64,000 bases of DNA from Myroides phaeus (lineage in GTDB: Bacteria; Bacteroidota; Bacteroidia; Flavobacteriales; Flavobacteriaceae): contig NZ_CP047050.1 of NCBI RefSeq assembly GCF_009799805.1, positions 448,001-512,000 of the forward strand, written 5' to 3'. The notes below the pieces were generated by a model. It was given only the letters and a program-made list of their open reading frames with translations, was not told the origin of the DNA and did not search any database. The translations under genes and the position numbers were made by a program. This document shows, piece by piece, positions 47,991-57,073 of this stretch (positions within the stretch are counted from its first letter, which is position 1; every line of letters starts with the position of its first letter).

Positions 47991-50126
47991 TTACAGATTG
48001 TCCAATTGATTTATTTTTTTATTACTACTAATTGTCCAGAAGAATCCTACGAATACGAATCGCTTTGCAGCAGATGTTATCCCTACAGGCTGAACAGATG
48101 GATACTGAGATGAAAATTCATATGCGTAAACAGGATCTTGTCCAAATATATTTTCTACAGAAAAAAATAATATCTTTTGGCTTGATAGCAAATAAGACCA
48201 ACTCAAACTGAGCTTATTTACATCATTTGCTTTATGCTGTATATAGTCTAATTCATAAGGATTATAAAACCTCCTACCAGTCGTAAATGTATTGGTAATA
48301 CCAACCATTGATTTCCAATCATCAATCCAATATTTTAAAACAAACGATACATTGTGCTTAGCCACATAACTTGGCTGTATCTGTTTATCCCAATAAAACT
48401 CCCTTCGTTCTGAATCTAAAAACGAATAACTAATCCAATAAGTAACATTTTTAATAGACTTGTCATCTTTCCAAAAAACATCTATTCCTTTTGCATAACC
48501 ACTTCCAGTATTTGCTATTTTGATATTATCAAGTGTACCATGGTACTGCATAAGATTTGCATACTTTTTATAAAACACCTCAGCACGAAACGTTTGTTTA
48601 TTTTTGTTGTAAGTATAGTTTATAGCATAGTGGGTAGACTTAAGCCAGTCGGGCTTCGAAATAGACCTTAAATACTGCAAATCATTAGTTTGATTGAATT
48701 TCCCATAAGCCAAAGACACCTGTGCATTATTCGTCATTTGATAAGCAAAGGCAAACCGTGGTTCTATGACGAATTCATTTACTTGATTATTCCAATTAGT
48801 ACGAATACCGCTTCTTAAAGAAAAACGTGATGAAAGCGACCAGGTGTTTTCTATAAAAGCAGCATAAGTATTATTGACAGTATTAAATTCTCGCGTTTTA
48901 TTTACATTAGAGTCTTCATTACTTGCTTGTTCTAAAAAACCTTCAATTCCAACATTAAACCCAATTTTATTACTCCACTTATAGTACAACTTTACTTTTT
49001 GATGTAAATCCCAACCGTTTTCTTGATGAACGAGATCCCTATAGTTATTCTTTAGTTCTGTATAACCAAACCCCGTTCCTATTTCAAGTTTTAGAAATGG
49101 ATTTAATTTAGTACTATAATGGCTATTCAAGTAAAGATTCTTTCCTGTAAAACCAATTGAATCTATGTCCTGATTAAAATTATTCTCTTTTGCAAATTGA
49201 GTCTTCGATAAGTCCATAGATGCATATAACTTATAAATCCCTTTTTTCAATTCCCTTTTAAAGCTTATCTCTCCTGACAAACCCTTATATGGCCTAATCA
49301 TATCAAACTTCTGTGGAATAATACTCATATAAGGGCGCAAATCTAAATACCCTAAGCTAACCGCTAAAGAATTTTTATTCCACTGATGGCTCTTTGCTAA
49401 ACTCAATCCTACAGAAGACAAGGACAAGTCCGTTCTATTGTTTTCAATATCATCACTCGTATTCAATTCTAAAATTCCCGAAAGAGCATTTCCATATTCT
49501 GCAGAATATGCTCCAGTAGAAAAAGACATTCCTTTAAATAAAAAAGGAGAATACTTGCTTCGTACAGGAAAATCGCCTGTCGAGAAAGTATAAGGTTGCC
49601 TTACTCGTAATCCATTGACAAAAATGCCCGTTTCTTCAGCCCTACCTCCACGAATCATTAACCTGCCATCTTCACTATTCACTTGAGCACCTGGCATTGT
49701 GCTCATAATAGCCATTATATCACCTGGACTCCCCGCAGTAGTAACAGCATCGAGTGAAGTAAATGCAGTAACCTTATCACGCCCTAAGGCTTTTATACCA
49801 CCTACCTGAATTTGTATATTCTCTAATACATTGTTTTTAGAAAACAGCACATATATTTCTTTCGTATCATCCGAAAGATTTACCACCGTACTATTATCTA
49901 AATACAAGGCATGCCTAAATTGAAGCAAGCCTTCTATACTTTCCTTTTCTGTTTGAAAAACAAACTCTCCTTTTTGATTAGACAATGCCCCGTCATAAGT
50001 TCCTTCAAGAAATACATTAACCCCGTGAATAGGTACTTTTTTTTCATTAACTACAATACCCCTTATTTCTACTACTTGTGCAGACATTACTAATGGCAAT
50101 AACAATAAGACCAACTGTTTTATCAT
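47991..50126 (-). CDS. TonB-dependent outer-membrane receptor
   Basis: A 711-residue receptor. Signal peptide about 1-16 (LLLLPLVMSAQ), carboxypeptidase-regulatory-like domain about 18-105 (IRGIVVNEKKVPIHGVNVFLEGT), plug about 110-225 (SPGDIMAIMSTMPGAQ, MIRGGRAEETGIFVNGL) and a beta-barrel to the aromatic C-terminus. It imports a scarce nutrient using TonB energy; the ligand is unknown. No SusD partner, so a metal or small-molecule receptor is more likely than a glycan system. First gene of the receptor-TPR-kinase-regulator run. Confidence 0.92.
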   Translation of the reverse strand: MIKQLVLLLLPLVMSAQVVEIRGIVVNEKKVPIHGVNVFLEGTYDGALSNQKGEFVFQTEKESIEGLLQFRHALYLDNSTVVNLSDDTKEIYVLFSKNNVLENIQIQVGGIKALGRDKVTAFTSLDAVTTAGSPGDIMAIMSTMPGAQVNSEDGRLMIRGGRAEETGIFVNGLRVRQPYTFSTGDFPVRSKYSPFLFKGMSFSTGAYSAEYGNALSGILELNTSDDIENNRTDLSLSSVGLSLAKSHQWNKNSLAVSLGYLDLRPYMSIIPQKFDMIRPYKGLSGEISFKRELKKGIYKLYASMDLSKTQFAKENNFNQDIDSIGFTGKNLYLNSHYSTKLNPFLKLEIGTGFGYTELKNNYRDLVHQENGWDLHQKVKLYYKWSNKIGFNVGIEGFLEQASNEDSNVNKTREFNTVNNTYAAFIENTWSLSSRFSLRSGIRTNWNNQVNEFVIEPRFAFAYQMTNNAQVSLAYGKFNQTNDLQYLRSISKPDWLKSTHYAINYTYNKNKQTFRAEVFYKKYANLMQYHGTLDNIKIANTGSGYAKGIDVFWKDDKSIKNVTYWISYSFLDSERREFYWDKQIQPSYVAKHNVSFVLKYWIDDWKSMVGITNTFTTGRRFYNPYELDYIQHKANDVNKLSLSWSYLLSSQKILFFSVENIFGQDPVYAYEFSSQYPSVQPVGITSAAKRFVFVGFFWTISSNKKINQLDNL

Positions 50127-50534
50127 GATTTTTATTTCAAAATAATCCCATTCTTAAAGGGGAATCAATTTTTTAAGCATGAGCTGTTTAAAAAACCGCC
50201 TTAACCGTTATCAATCTATCCTAAACCAAAAACCATTTACTTTAAAATAAAATTGGAGTATTTATAATTTGAATACTCCTAAAAGGAACCTTCTCATAAA
50301 AACTGTATTGACCTCTCCTGAAAAACTGTAAAGTTTTTAAAACAGTTAAATATGAAAAAAAGCAATGACGCAAGTCAAAAAAATAGAAAACAGAACTTGT
50401 ACAGCAATAATAGGATTACTGAAATAAGTGTACAGTACAAAATAGGATTATCAACTATAACTGTATAACTATAGTAAGCCAATACGTATCTCATTCTTAT
50501 ATGATACTGTATGATACCATAATATAAACTTAAT

Positions 50535-50611
50535 GCTCCCATAGTGTACCCATAAAACACCATACTTTTTATGGTTACACTATGGGAACACTATGGGAGC
50601 ACTATGGGAAC
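50535..50611. repeat. 11-bp-phased tandem and inverted repeat element
   Basis: Right arm: three tandem 11-bp units ACTATGGGAAC, ACTATGGGAGC, ACTATGGGAAC (50579-50589, 50590-50600, 50601-50611). Left arm: GCTCCCATAGT (50535-50545), an exact inverted copy of the middle unit, followed by a degenerate unit. The arms can pair as a 21-bp stem with two mismatches (50535-50554 region with 50569-50589). The architecture matches 18181-18273 with a different unit. Confidence 0.75.
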
Positions 50612-50810
50612 ACCCAAAAGAAGAATAGTATTATGACACTAACTTTTGAAACAAATTCACCTCATCAAAACAATAAAACTCCAAGGATGCACATTCAAAT
50701 AAAAAATACTTTTGTTTATAAATAACCTTATTCTTTCCCTATCACAAACCATAACTCTCAATCACAGTAAATTATGATCTCTCTTTATGGATTAACAAAA
50801 TTTCGTTTTC

Positions 50811-50826
50811 TACCATATATATGGTA
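50811..50826. promoter_or_regulatory. perfect 16-bp palindrome, candidate operator
   Basis: TACCATATATATGGTA, 39 bp upstream of the -7-like TATTTTTG (50865-50872) of the first symporter gene. Dyad symmetry suggests a dimeric regulator site; inferred. Confidence 0.45.
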
Positions 50827-50919
50827 TTTTCATTATCTACTACCTATAAAAAAGATACAATACTTATTTTTGCAATTAATTAGAAACTCCCCGTTAAAAT
50901 AAAACACTTTAAAATTTAA

Positions 50920-52086
50920 ATGAAAAAATTACTTAACAATACAATTGTAAGATTACTTTTAGGAGTAATAGTTGGCTTAATCATTGGCCCTTACTTAACA
51001 GATGGTTTACTTCAAGTAATCTTATCTTCTCGCCACGTACTGGGACAAATTATCTTATTCTTAGTGCCATTAATTATCTTAGGTTTTGTTGTTTCATCAA
51101 TTACAAAACTTAATACTAATTCGACTAAGGTAATTGGATTCTCCATCGTTATTGCTTATCTATCGAGCATAGGTGCCGGATTCTTTAGCTCGGCTTTAGG
51201 ATTCAACATTATCCCTCATTTAGAAATAGCTAATAAAGCGAATAGCTTAAAAGAATTACCTGCTATGCTTTTCAAATTAGACATCCCTCCTGTTTTTGGA
51301 GTTATGACTTCTCTAACATTAGCACTTATGATTGGTATTGGAATTTTATGGACTCAATCAAAACCGTTAGAAAAAGCTTTCGATCATTTTAAAGATATTG
51401 TACTCCTATTGGTAAATAGAGTACTTGTTCCTATTTTACCTTTTTATATTATGGCAAACTTTGCCCTATTAAGTTATGAAGGTTCTATTCAATCACAGCT
51501 TCCTGTATTTTTAACAGTAATTATTATTGTAATTATAGCGCATTTTGTGTGGTTAGCATTTCTATACACTATCGCAGGAATCTATTCTAAACAAAATCCA
51601 TGGGAAGTTATCAAACATTATCCACCTGCTTATTTAACAGCAGTAGGAACAATGTCGTCTGCGGCTTCTTTAGGTATGGCTTTACAATCTGCCCATAAAA
51701 GCAAAGTTCTAAAACCAGAAATCACTAACTTTACTATTCCATTCTTTTCAAATATTCACTTATGTGGTTCTGTTCTTACTGAGGTTTTCTTTGTAATGAC
51801 AGTATCTCAAGTATTATATGGCTCAGTACCTGATATTGGTACAATGATTTTATTTATTGTACTTCTTGGAATATTTGCAATTGGAGCTCCTGGTGTACCG
51901 GGAGGAACAGTAATGGCTTCATTAGGAATCATCGCTTCTGTTTTAGGTTTTGATGATGCAGGGATTGCTTTAACATTGACTATTTTTGCATTACAAGATA
52001 GCTTTGGTACCGCTTGTAATATCGCAGGTGATGGGGCACTTAGTTTAATGGTAACAAAATATAGTGATAATAAACAAACAGCATAG
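50920..52086 (+). CDS. dicarboxylate/amino acid:cation symporter (copy 1)
   Basis: A 388-residue inner-membrane transporter of the DAACS (GltP/GltPh) family. About eight transmembrane helices with hairpins: TMSSAASLGMALQSA matches the HP1 serine-rich tip and GVPGGTVMASLGI the HP2 tip. The C-terminal QDSFGTACNIAGDGALSLM contains the substrate-binding helix 8 region, in which the canonical Arg/Asp pattern is altered. Uptake of glutamate, aspartate or a dicarboxylate with protons or sodium is expected. The paralogous gene follows after 38 bp. Confidence 0.9.
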   Translation: MKKLLNNTIVRLLLGVIVGLIIGPYLTDGLLQVILSSRHVLGQIILFLVPLIILGFVVSSITKLNTNSTKVIGFSIVIAYLSSIGAGFFSSALGFNIIPHLEIANKANSLKELPAMLFKLDIPPVFGVMTSLTLALMIGIGILWTQSKPLEKAFDHFKDIVLLLVNRVLVPILPFYIMANFALLSYEGSIQSQLPVFLTVIIIVIIAHFVWLAFLYTIAGIYSKQNPWEVIKHYPPAYLTAVGTMSSAASLGMALQSAHKSKVLKPEITNFTIPFFSNIHLCGSVLTEVFFVMTVSQVLYGSVPDIGTMILFIVLLGIFAIGAPGVPGGTVMASLGIIASVLGFDDAGIALTLTIFALQDSFGTACNIAGDGALSLMVTKYSDNKQTA

Positions 52087-52124
52087 TCTCTATAAATTAC
52101 TATGTGGTTTACAATAGACATAAA

Positions 52125-53306
52125 ATGATTAAAAAACTTTTAAACAATACCATATTCAGATTATTAACTGGCGTTGTATTAGGACTTATTGTAGGTCCTT
52201 ATCTAACGGATGGATTACTGCAAATAATTCTTTCAGCAAAACATATATTAGGCCAGCTAATCTTATTCTTAGTCCCCTTAATCATTTTAGGTTTTATTGT
52301 TTCCTCTATTGCTAAATTAGATCAAAACTCTTCGATCATTATCGGATTTTCATTAATCATTGCTTACGCTTCAAGCGTAGGAGCCGGATTATTTAGTGCT
52401 TCTTTAGGATATAATATACTTCCATGGATAGATGTTCCTAAATCTACTTCTACATTAAATGAATTACCTGCTATGCTTTTCAAATTAGACATTCCTCCTA
52501 TATTCGATGTAATGACTTCTTTGGTATTAGCCTTGATGCTTGGTTTAGGAATTTTATGGATACAGTCTAAAGAATTAGAAAAAGCCTTTGATCACTTTAG
52601 AGAAATCGTTCTTTTACTTGTAAATAGAGTTCTTGTTCCACTTCTCCCCCTATACATCGCCTGTAACTTTGCATTACTTAGCTATAGAGGCTCAATACAA
52701 TCACAGTTACCTGTTTTTATCAAAGTAATTGCTATTGTTATTGTTGCTCACGTTGTTTGGATTGCGATCTTATATACTATAGCAGGCTTATATGCGCGTA
52801 AAAATCCTTGGGAAGTATTAAAGCATTATGGCCCTACTTACTTAACAGCATTAGGAACAATGTCATCTGCGGCCAGTTTAGGGGTTGCATTACAATCTGC
52901 TCACAAAAGTAAAATATTGAAACCTGAGGTATCTAACTTTACAATACCTTTCTTTTCTAACATTCACTTATGTGGAGCTATGATAACAGAAACATTCTTT
53001 GTAATGACAGTTTCCTTAGTTTTATACGGCCATCTACCAGATGTAACTACACTAATTCTATTTATAGTATTATTAGGAATATTTGCTTTAGGGGCACCTG
53101 GAGTACCAGGAGGTGCGTTAATGGCTTCTCTCGGGTTAATTACTCAATTATTAGGATTTGACGATGCAGGAATAGCCTTAACACTGACCATTTTTGCACT
53201 ACAAGATAGTTTTGGTACTGCTTGCAACATTGTAGGAGATGGAGCACTTAGTTTAATGGTAACAACATTTCACGATAAACAGCATAAAAAAAGGGAAGCT
53301 AATTAG
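52125..53306 (+). CDS. dicarboxylate/amino acid:cation symporter (copy 2)
   Basis: A 393-residue tandem paralogue of the preceding gene, clearly similar along the full length (shared LLNNTIFRLL-like start, ILFLVPLIILGF, NELPAMLFKLDIPP, KSKILKPEVSNFTIPFFSNIHLCG). The ATG at 52125 aligns with copy 1; an upstream GTG frame at 52104 is rejected. The second copy differs mainly in outward loops. Both copies probably share one transcript ending at the palindrome overlapping this stop codon. Confidence 0.9.
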   Translation: MIKKLLNNTIFRLLTGVVLGLIVGPYLTDGLLQIILSAKHILGQLILFLVPLIILGFIVSSIAKLDQNSSIIIGFSLIIAYASSVGAGLFSASLGYNILPWIDVPKSTSTLNELPAMLFKLDIPPIFDVMTSLVLALMLGLGILWIQSKELEKAFDHFREIVLLLVNRVLVPLLPLYIACNFALLSYRGSIQSQLPVFIKVIAIVIVAHVVWIAILYTIAGLYARKNPWEVLKHYGPTYLTALGTMSSAASLGVALQSAHKSKILKPEVSNFTIPFFSNIHLCGAMITETFFVMTVSLVLYGHLPDVTTLILFIVLLGIFALGAPGVPGGALMASLGLITQLLGFDDAGIALTLTIFALQDSFGTACNIVGDGALSLMVTTFHDKQHKKREAN

Positions 53307-53324
53307 CTTCCCTTTTTTTATGCT
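53281..53324. terminator. 44-bp perfect palindromic terminator overlapping a stop codon
   Basis: 22-bp arms (left arm begins AGCATAAAAAAAGGGAAGC) are exact reverse complements without any loop. It includes the last eight codons and TAG stop of the second symporter gene and has T-runs in both directions, so it also serves the convergent acyl-CoA dehydrogenase. Confidence 0.92.
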
Positions 53325-53337
53325 GTTTAAAATAAAC

Positions 53338-54480
53338 TTAGTCTTTTAAGATATTACGAGAGATTACTAATTTTTGAATCTCTGTAGTTCCCTCACCAAT
53401 AGTACATAATTTAGAATCACGGTAGAACTTCTCAACTGGGAAGTCTTTTGTATAACCGTATCCTCCGTGAATTTGTACTGCTTCGTTAGAAACTTTCACA
53501 CATACTTCAGATGCATACATCTTAGCCATTGCTCCTAATTTAGTAACAGGCTTGTTGTTATTCTTTAAGAATGCAGCTTTGTGTAATAATAACTCAGAAG
53601 CTTCAATCTCTGTAGCCATATCAGCTAATTTGAATCCAATCGCTTGGAATGAGCTAATAGGTTTACCAAATTGAACTCTTTCTTTTGAGTATTTTAAAGC
53701 AGCTTCATAAGCTCCTTTAGCAATACCTAAAGATAAAGCACCAATAGAGATACGTCCACCATCCAATACTTTCATTGCTTGGATAAACCCTTCTCCTACT
53801 TCACCTAAACGGTTAGCATCTGGTACGCGACAATTATCAAAGATAAGCTCTGCTGTTTCTGAAGCACGCATACCTAATTTGTTCTCTTTTTTACCGCTTG
53901 AAAAACCTGGAGTTCCTTTCTCAACAACAAATGCTGTCATACCGTGTGAATCTCCTTTTTCTCCTGTACGTACAATTACTACAGCTACGTTACCAGAAAT
54001 TGCGTGTGTAATGAAGTTTTTTGCTCCATTTAATACCCAATGATCTCCATCTTTTACTGCAGTTGTACTCATACCTCCTGCATCAGAACCCGTATTGTGT
54101 TCTGTCAATCCCCAAGCACCAATCCATTCTCCTGTTGCTAACTTTGGAATCCATCTTTTCTTTTGTTCTTCATTGGCAAAAGTTAAGATGTGATTTGTAC
54201 ATAATGAATTATGCGCCGCTACAGATAATCCGATTGATGAATCTACTTTTGAAATCTCTTCAACTACCGTGATATATTCATGATACCCAAGTCCAGACCC
54301 TCCATATTCTTCTGGTACAAGTACACCCATAAATCCCATTTCCCCTAATTTCTTAAACAAGTCTACTGGGAATATTTGTGCTTCGTCCCATTCCATAATA
54401 TTTGGACGAATATGTTGTTCTGCAAAATCTCTGATTGATTGCGCAATCATTGCTTGAGTTTCGTTGTATTCAAAATTCAT
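53338..54480 (-). CDS. acyl-CoA dehydrogenase
   Basis: A 380-residue FAD enzyme for the first step of acyl-CoA oxidation. Motifs: [16 protein letters not shown] (FAD and substrate), [29 protein letters not shown], and [10 protein letters not shown] with the catalytic base E363. This is the short/branched-chain-like soluble type. The chain length preference is not readable. It has its own promoter inside the 3' end of the upstream helix-hairpin-helix gene. Confidence 0.95.
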   Translation of the reverse strand: MNFEYNETQAMIAQSIRDFAEQHIRPNIMEWDEAQIFPVDLFKKLGEMGFMGVLVPEEYGGSGLGYHEYITVVEEISKVDSSIGLSVAAHNSLCTNHILTFANEEQKKRWIPKLATGEWIGAWGLTEHNTGSDAGGMSTTAVKDGDHWVLNGAKNFITHAISGNVAVVIVRTGEKGDSHGMTAFVVEKGTPGFSSGKKENKLGMRASETAELIFDNCRVPDANRLGEVGEGFIQAMKVLDGGRISIGALSLGIAKGAYEAALKYSKERVQFGKPISSFQAIGFKLADMATEIEASELLLHKAAFLKNNNKPVTKLGAMAKMYASEVCVKVSNEAVQIHGGYGYTKDFPVEKFYRDSKLCTIGEGTTEIQKLVISRNILKD

Positions 54481-54491
54481 AGTTGATAGTT

Positions 54492-55397
54492 TTAATTCGT
54501 GAATTTCAAATATAAACTAATTATATCTACTTTGTCAATAGGGAATTTCTCAATTTTCACTAAATCCTGTTTATTAACAAAATCTCCATTCATACTCCTA
54601 TACTTTACAACTTCCCTTGCTATAAAGTAATTCATATAAGGTAATTCTTTGATTTGATTAATTGTAGCTTCATTTATATTCAATAAAGTGTATGCCGGAG
54701 AGGTCTTTAATATGAAATATTTTGATAATTCTACCACTGTCTCCTCTGGTATACCTTTTACAAATTTTAACTGTTCAATTGACACAAATCCTCCTAAGCG
54801 TGCTCTCTCTTTTAATATCCTATCTGCATAGGCAGGACCAATTCCTCTTACTTTTTGTAAATCATCATTAGTAGCAGAATTAATACAAATTGGCTCAATA
54901 ATCTCTTCTCTATCCTTTTTAGTATCCCCTTTTTTCTCATACTTTAATTCCCCTTTCTGTTGATTAACCCATTTAGGAAATTTAAAATAAGGACTATATT
55001 TTTCTAACCACTCACCTGATACCTGTGTAACATTCTGAAACTCCCGTACTGAGTTTACATATAAATTTTTATCTCGAAACTGATGTAATCTATCTATCTC
55101 TTCCTTAGTCATTCCAAATAAAAAACCCTTATAATCACTAATAAAGTTAGGATTAAAAGGGTATATAGTATCTTGTTTAAAGCTTTGTAATTGATATAAA
55201 CTATCTATCAATAGAACTTTAGATTGATAAGATGATGAAATAAAGGTAGCATCTTGTCTATTGCCACTTCTCTTAATAGACAAGAATAAAACCAATAAAC
55301 TACTTTGAATAATAACCAATAAAACAATCAATATTATTAGTCCTCTTTTTTGAGATTTAGAATAATAGTAAAACTTTTGTTTGACAGAAGATAACAT
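54492..55397 (-). CDS. membrane-anchored helix-hairpin-helix (ComEA-like) protein
   Basis: A 301-residue protein with one N-terminal transmembrane helix (about 20-41) and a long outward part. Two ComEA-type helix-hairpin-helix units are clear: [24 protein letters not shown] (about 170-225) and [28 protein letters not shown] (about 240-297). A third weaker one lies near residues 80-125. The domain binds DNA without sequence specificity, as in competence receptor ComEA. Whether this bacterium is naturally competent is not shown. Confidence 0.82.
   Translation of the reverse strand: MLSSVKQKFYYYSKSQKRGLIILIVLLVIIQSSLLVLFLSIKRSGNRQDATFISSSYQSKVLLIDSLYQLQSFKQDTIYPFNPNFISDYKGFLFGMTKEEIDRLHQFRDKNLYVNSVREFQNVTQVSGEWLEKYSPYFKFPKWVNQQKGELKYEKKGDTKKDREEIIEPICINSATNDDLQKVRGIGPAYADRILKERARLGGFVSIEQLKFVKGIPEETVVELSKYFILKTSPAYTLLNINEATINQIKELPYMNYFIAREVVKYRSMNGDFVNKQDLVKIEKFPIDKVDIISLYLKFTN
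54507..54538 (-). promoter_or_regulatory. promoter of the acyl-CoA dehydrogenase gene
   Basis: On the minus strand TTG (54538-54536), 21-bp spacer, TATATTTG (54514-54507), giving a leader near 20 nt. It lies within the last codons of the helix-hairpin-helix gene. Confidence 0.6.
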
Positions 55398-55461
55398 AGG
55401 TTTCTTTTTACAGAAAGTTAATCATTCTATCTGTCAAAAAAATACACTAATCAAATATCTT

Positions 55462-55683
55462 TTACAAATCAAAAACGGATGTTCTCTTAGTGTAAAAAAA
55501 GTCCTTTATTTTAGCGAAGAATGCTAATGTAACATATAATGCAAAAGCTAAACCTAATGTAAAAAAAGAAAGATATATAAAAAACAATCTAACACTTGTG
55601 GCCCTCATTCCAAGTCTATCTGCAACACGCGTAGAAACTTTAAATCCATATCTTTCAAAAAAGTGACGTAAGTTGGTTATCAT
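55462..55683 (-). CDS. PspC-domain family small membrane protein
   Basis: A 73-residue protein with a PspC domain: basic start (LRHFFERYGFKVSTRVADRLGMRATSVRLFFIYLSFF) and two hydrophobic helices to residue 60. PspC proteins respond to envelope stress in other bacteria. No pspA or pspB is nearby, and the domain here is a minimal version. Located between the DUF2851 and helix-hairpin-helix genes on the same strand. Confidence 0.8.
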   Translation of the reverse strand: MITNLRHFFERYGFKVSTRVADRLGMRATSVRLFFIYLSFFTLGLAFALYVTLAFFAKIKDFFYTKRTSVFDL

Positions 55684-55717
55684 ATCTATTTTTTAAATTA
55701 TTTATCAAAAATACAAA

Positions 55718-56998
55718 TTATTGTTTCAAATACCTCTTTCCAACAATACATTCTAAACACCTCCCCTCGTCGCAATACTTTTTCTTCAAATGAACAAGCG
55801 CTTGACTGTCAACAATATTTTCTACTTTTATATTATTCTTTACAAACAAACTTACAATGCTATTTTGCTCAGCCTGTATATTCATACCTATCTCTATTAT
55901 TTCAGCTAAATCATAATCTTCTATATTTTTACTCCGCTTATATACTATCTGCATAGGAAGAATTACATTTACTATTAATAGATCTATAAAACTTCTTGTC
56001 ATCCGCTTTACCTGTCTTTTACTTTCCTTATTCAAAACATAATGATTCTGCCAATAATCACTTATCTCAACATTAAAGTAACGGTATAATTCTTCTATAT
56101 TAGTGACTTCTAAAATCTGCGTAATAACCCTCTTATGGTGATAATACCAACTTGCTAATTGTGCTAATCGAATAGTAGGGAAGTTTTGAGGGCGCAATTG
56201 AAAAAACTGAAGTTCACCACTTGGTCTTTCTTTTAAATTATGTTTATACTTTAGAAATTGCCATTCACTTCTTAACTGCTTTACATACTCATCATCAACC
56301 TCATCACCTGTATGCAATAAACCAACCACACCAAAAAACAATGCCTCTATTTGTATTAATGAATTAGCTTGTTTGTATACTATAGTCACAGGCAATTGAC
56401 GCATTGCATCAAAAAAAACCTCTCCATTAGAATTTAAACCAAAACTTCTCGCTAAAAAACAAAAGAATACTTGCTCCCAATGATAATTCGTCTCTGCTAA
56501 CAACAACTCTATCGGTTTTGCTTTATACTCTAACCGTTCAATAAACAATCTATCTCGCCAAGACATCCAACTCAAAGCATCAATCTCTTTAATAAATTCC
56601 TCACATTTTAAAGGCTTTCTACCTAACAATAAATGATTACTTTTCTCTACAAGTTTAACGTTTACATAGTTCTCTAAAATCAAAACAGGAATCTCTGTTC
56701 CATCTTTCCTAAAAACAGGCATATCATACTCCCAAACTACGTGTAGAATAACATTGTTATAACGATTGTCTTTCTCGTGATTATGCGCATACCATTCTGA
56801 AGCACATTTATGAATTTCTACATTACCTGCCCAAACTTGCTCATCTATTTTTAGTTTAGCATTAAAAAAATCAGGACCATCTAATCCCGTAAATATTCCT
56901 ATTGAATATATTATTATCTTCTCATTATTAGCAGTGCGCAACTCATTTGAGTTAAAAAGTTGATTTGCCCACACATAGTGAAGGAATGCTTCTTTCAT
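55718..56998 (-). CDS. DUF2851 family protein
   Basis: A 426-residue cytoplasmic protein typical of Bacteroidota DUF2851. N-terminal MKEAFLHYVWANQLF, then TGLDGPDFFNAKLKIDEQVWAGNVEIHKCASEWYAH and NNVILHVVWEYD are conserved blocks. The C-terminus has a cysteine cluster CDEGRCLECIVG near residues 411-421. Function unknown; the DGPDFFNA and VEIH segments hint at a nuclease-like fold, but I cannot confirm it. Confidence 0.85.
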   Translation of the reverse strand: MKEAFLHYVWANQLFNSNELRTANNEKIIIYSIGIFTGLDGPDFFNAKLKIDEQVWAGNVEIHKCASEWYAHNHEKDNRYNNVILHVVWEYDMPVFRKDGTEIPVLILENYVNVKLVEKSNHLLLGRKPLKCEEFIKEIDALSWMSWRDRLFIERLEYKAKPIELLLAETNYHWEQVFFCFLARSFGLNSNGEVFFDAMRQLPVTIVYKQANSLIQIEALFFGVVGLLHTGDEVDDEYVKQLRSEWQFLKYKHNLKERPSGELQFFQLRPQNFPTIRLAQLASWYYHHKRVITQILEVTNIEELYRYFNVEISDYWQNHYVLNKESKRQVKRMTRSFIDLLIVNVILPMQIVYKRSKNIEDYDLAEIIEIGMNIQAEQNSIVSLFVKNNIKVENIVDSQALVHLKKKYCDEGRCLECIVGKRYLKQ

Positions 56999-57073
56999 AA
57001 AATAAAGGGCTATTATGGTTAATCTAATTCCTTTTAGGTACTTTTATAAAACTATTCCAAACATCTTCTAATT

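Larger units (their letters stand above)
50127..50919. other. gene-free AT-rich region of about 790 bp
   Basis: No convincing gene. Contains a hairpin GGAGTATT/AATACTCC (50255-50279), the phased inverted repeat at 50535-50611, the palindrome at 50811-50826 and a -7-like TATTTTTG (50865-50872) for the first symporter gene. A 62-codon frame over 50375-50563 overlaps the repeat and is not believed. Confidence 0.5.

Noticed and set aside
50375..50563. 62-codon frame on the minus strand
   Set aside because: Tyr/Ile-rich translation of low-complexity DNA that overlaps the phased repeat; no start signals.
50535..50611. CRISPR array
   Set aside because: Units are 11 bp and contiguous without spacers; no cas genes.
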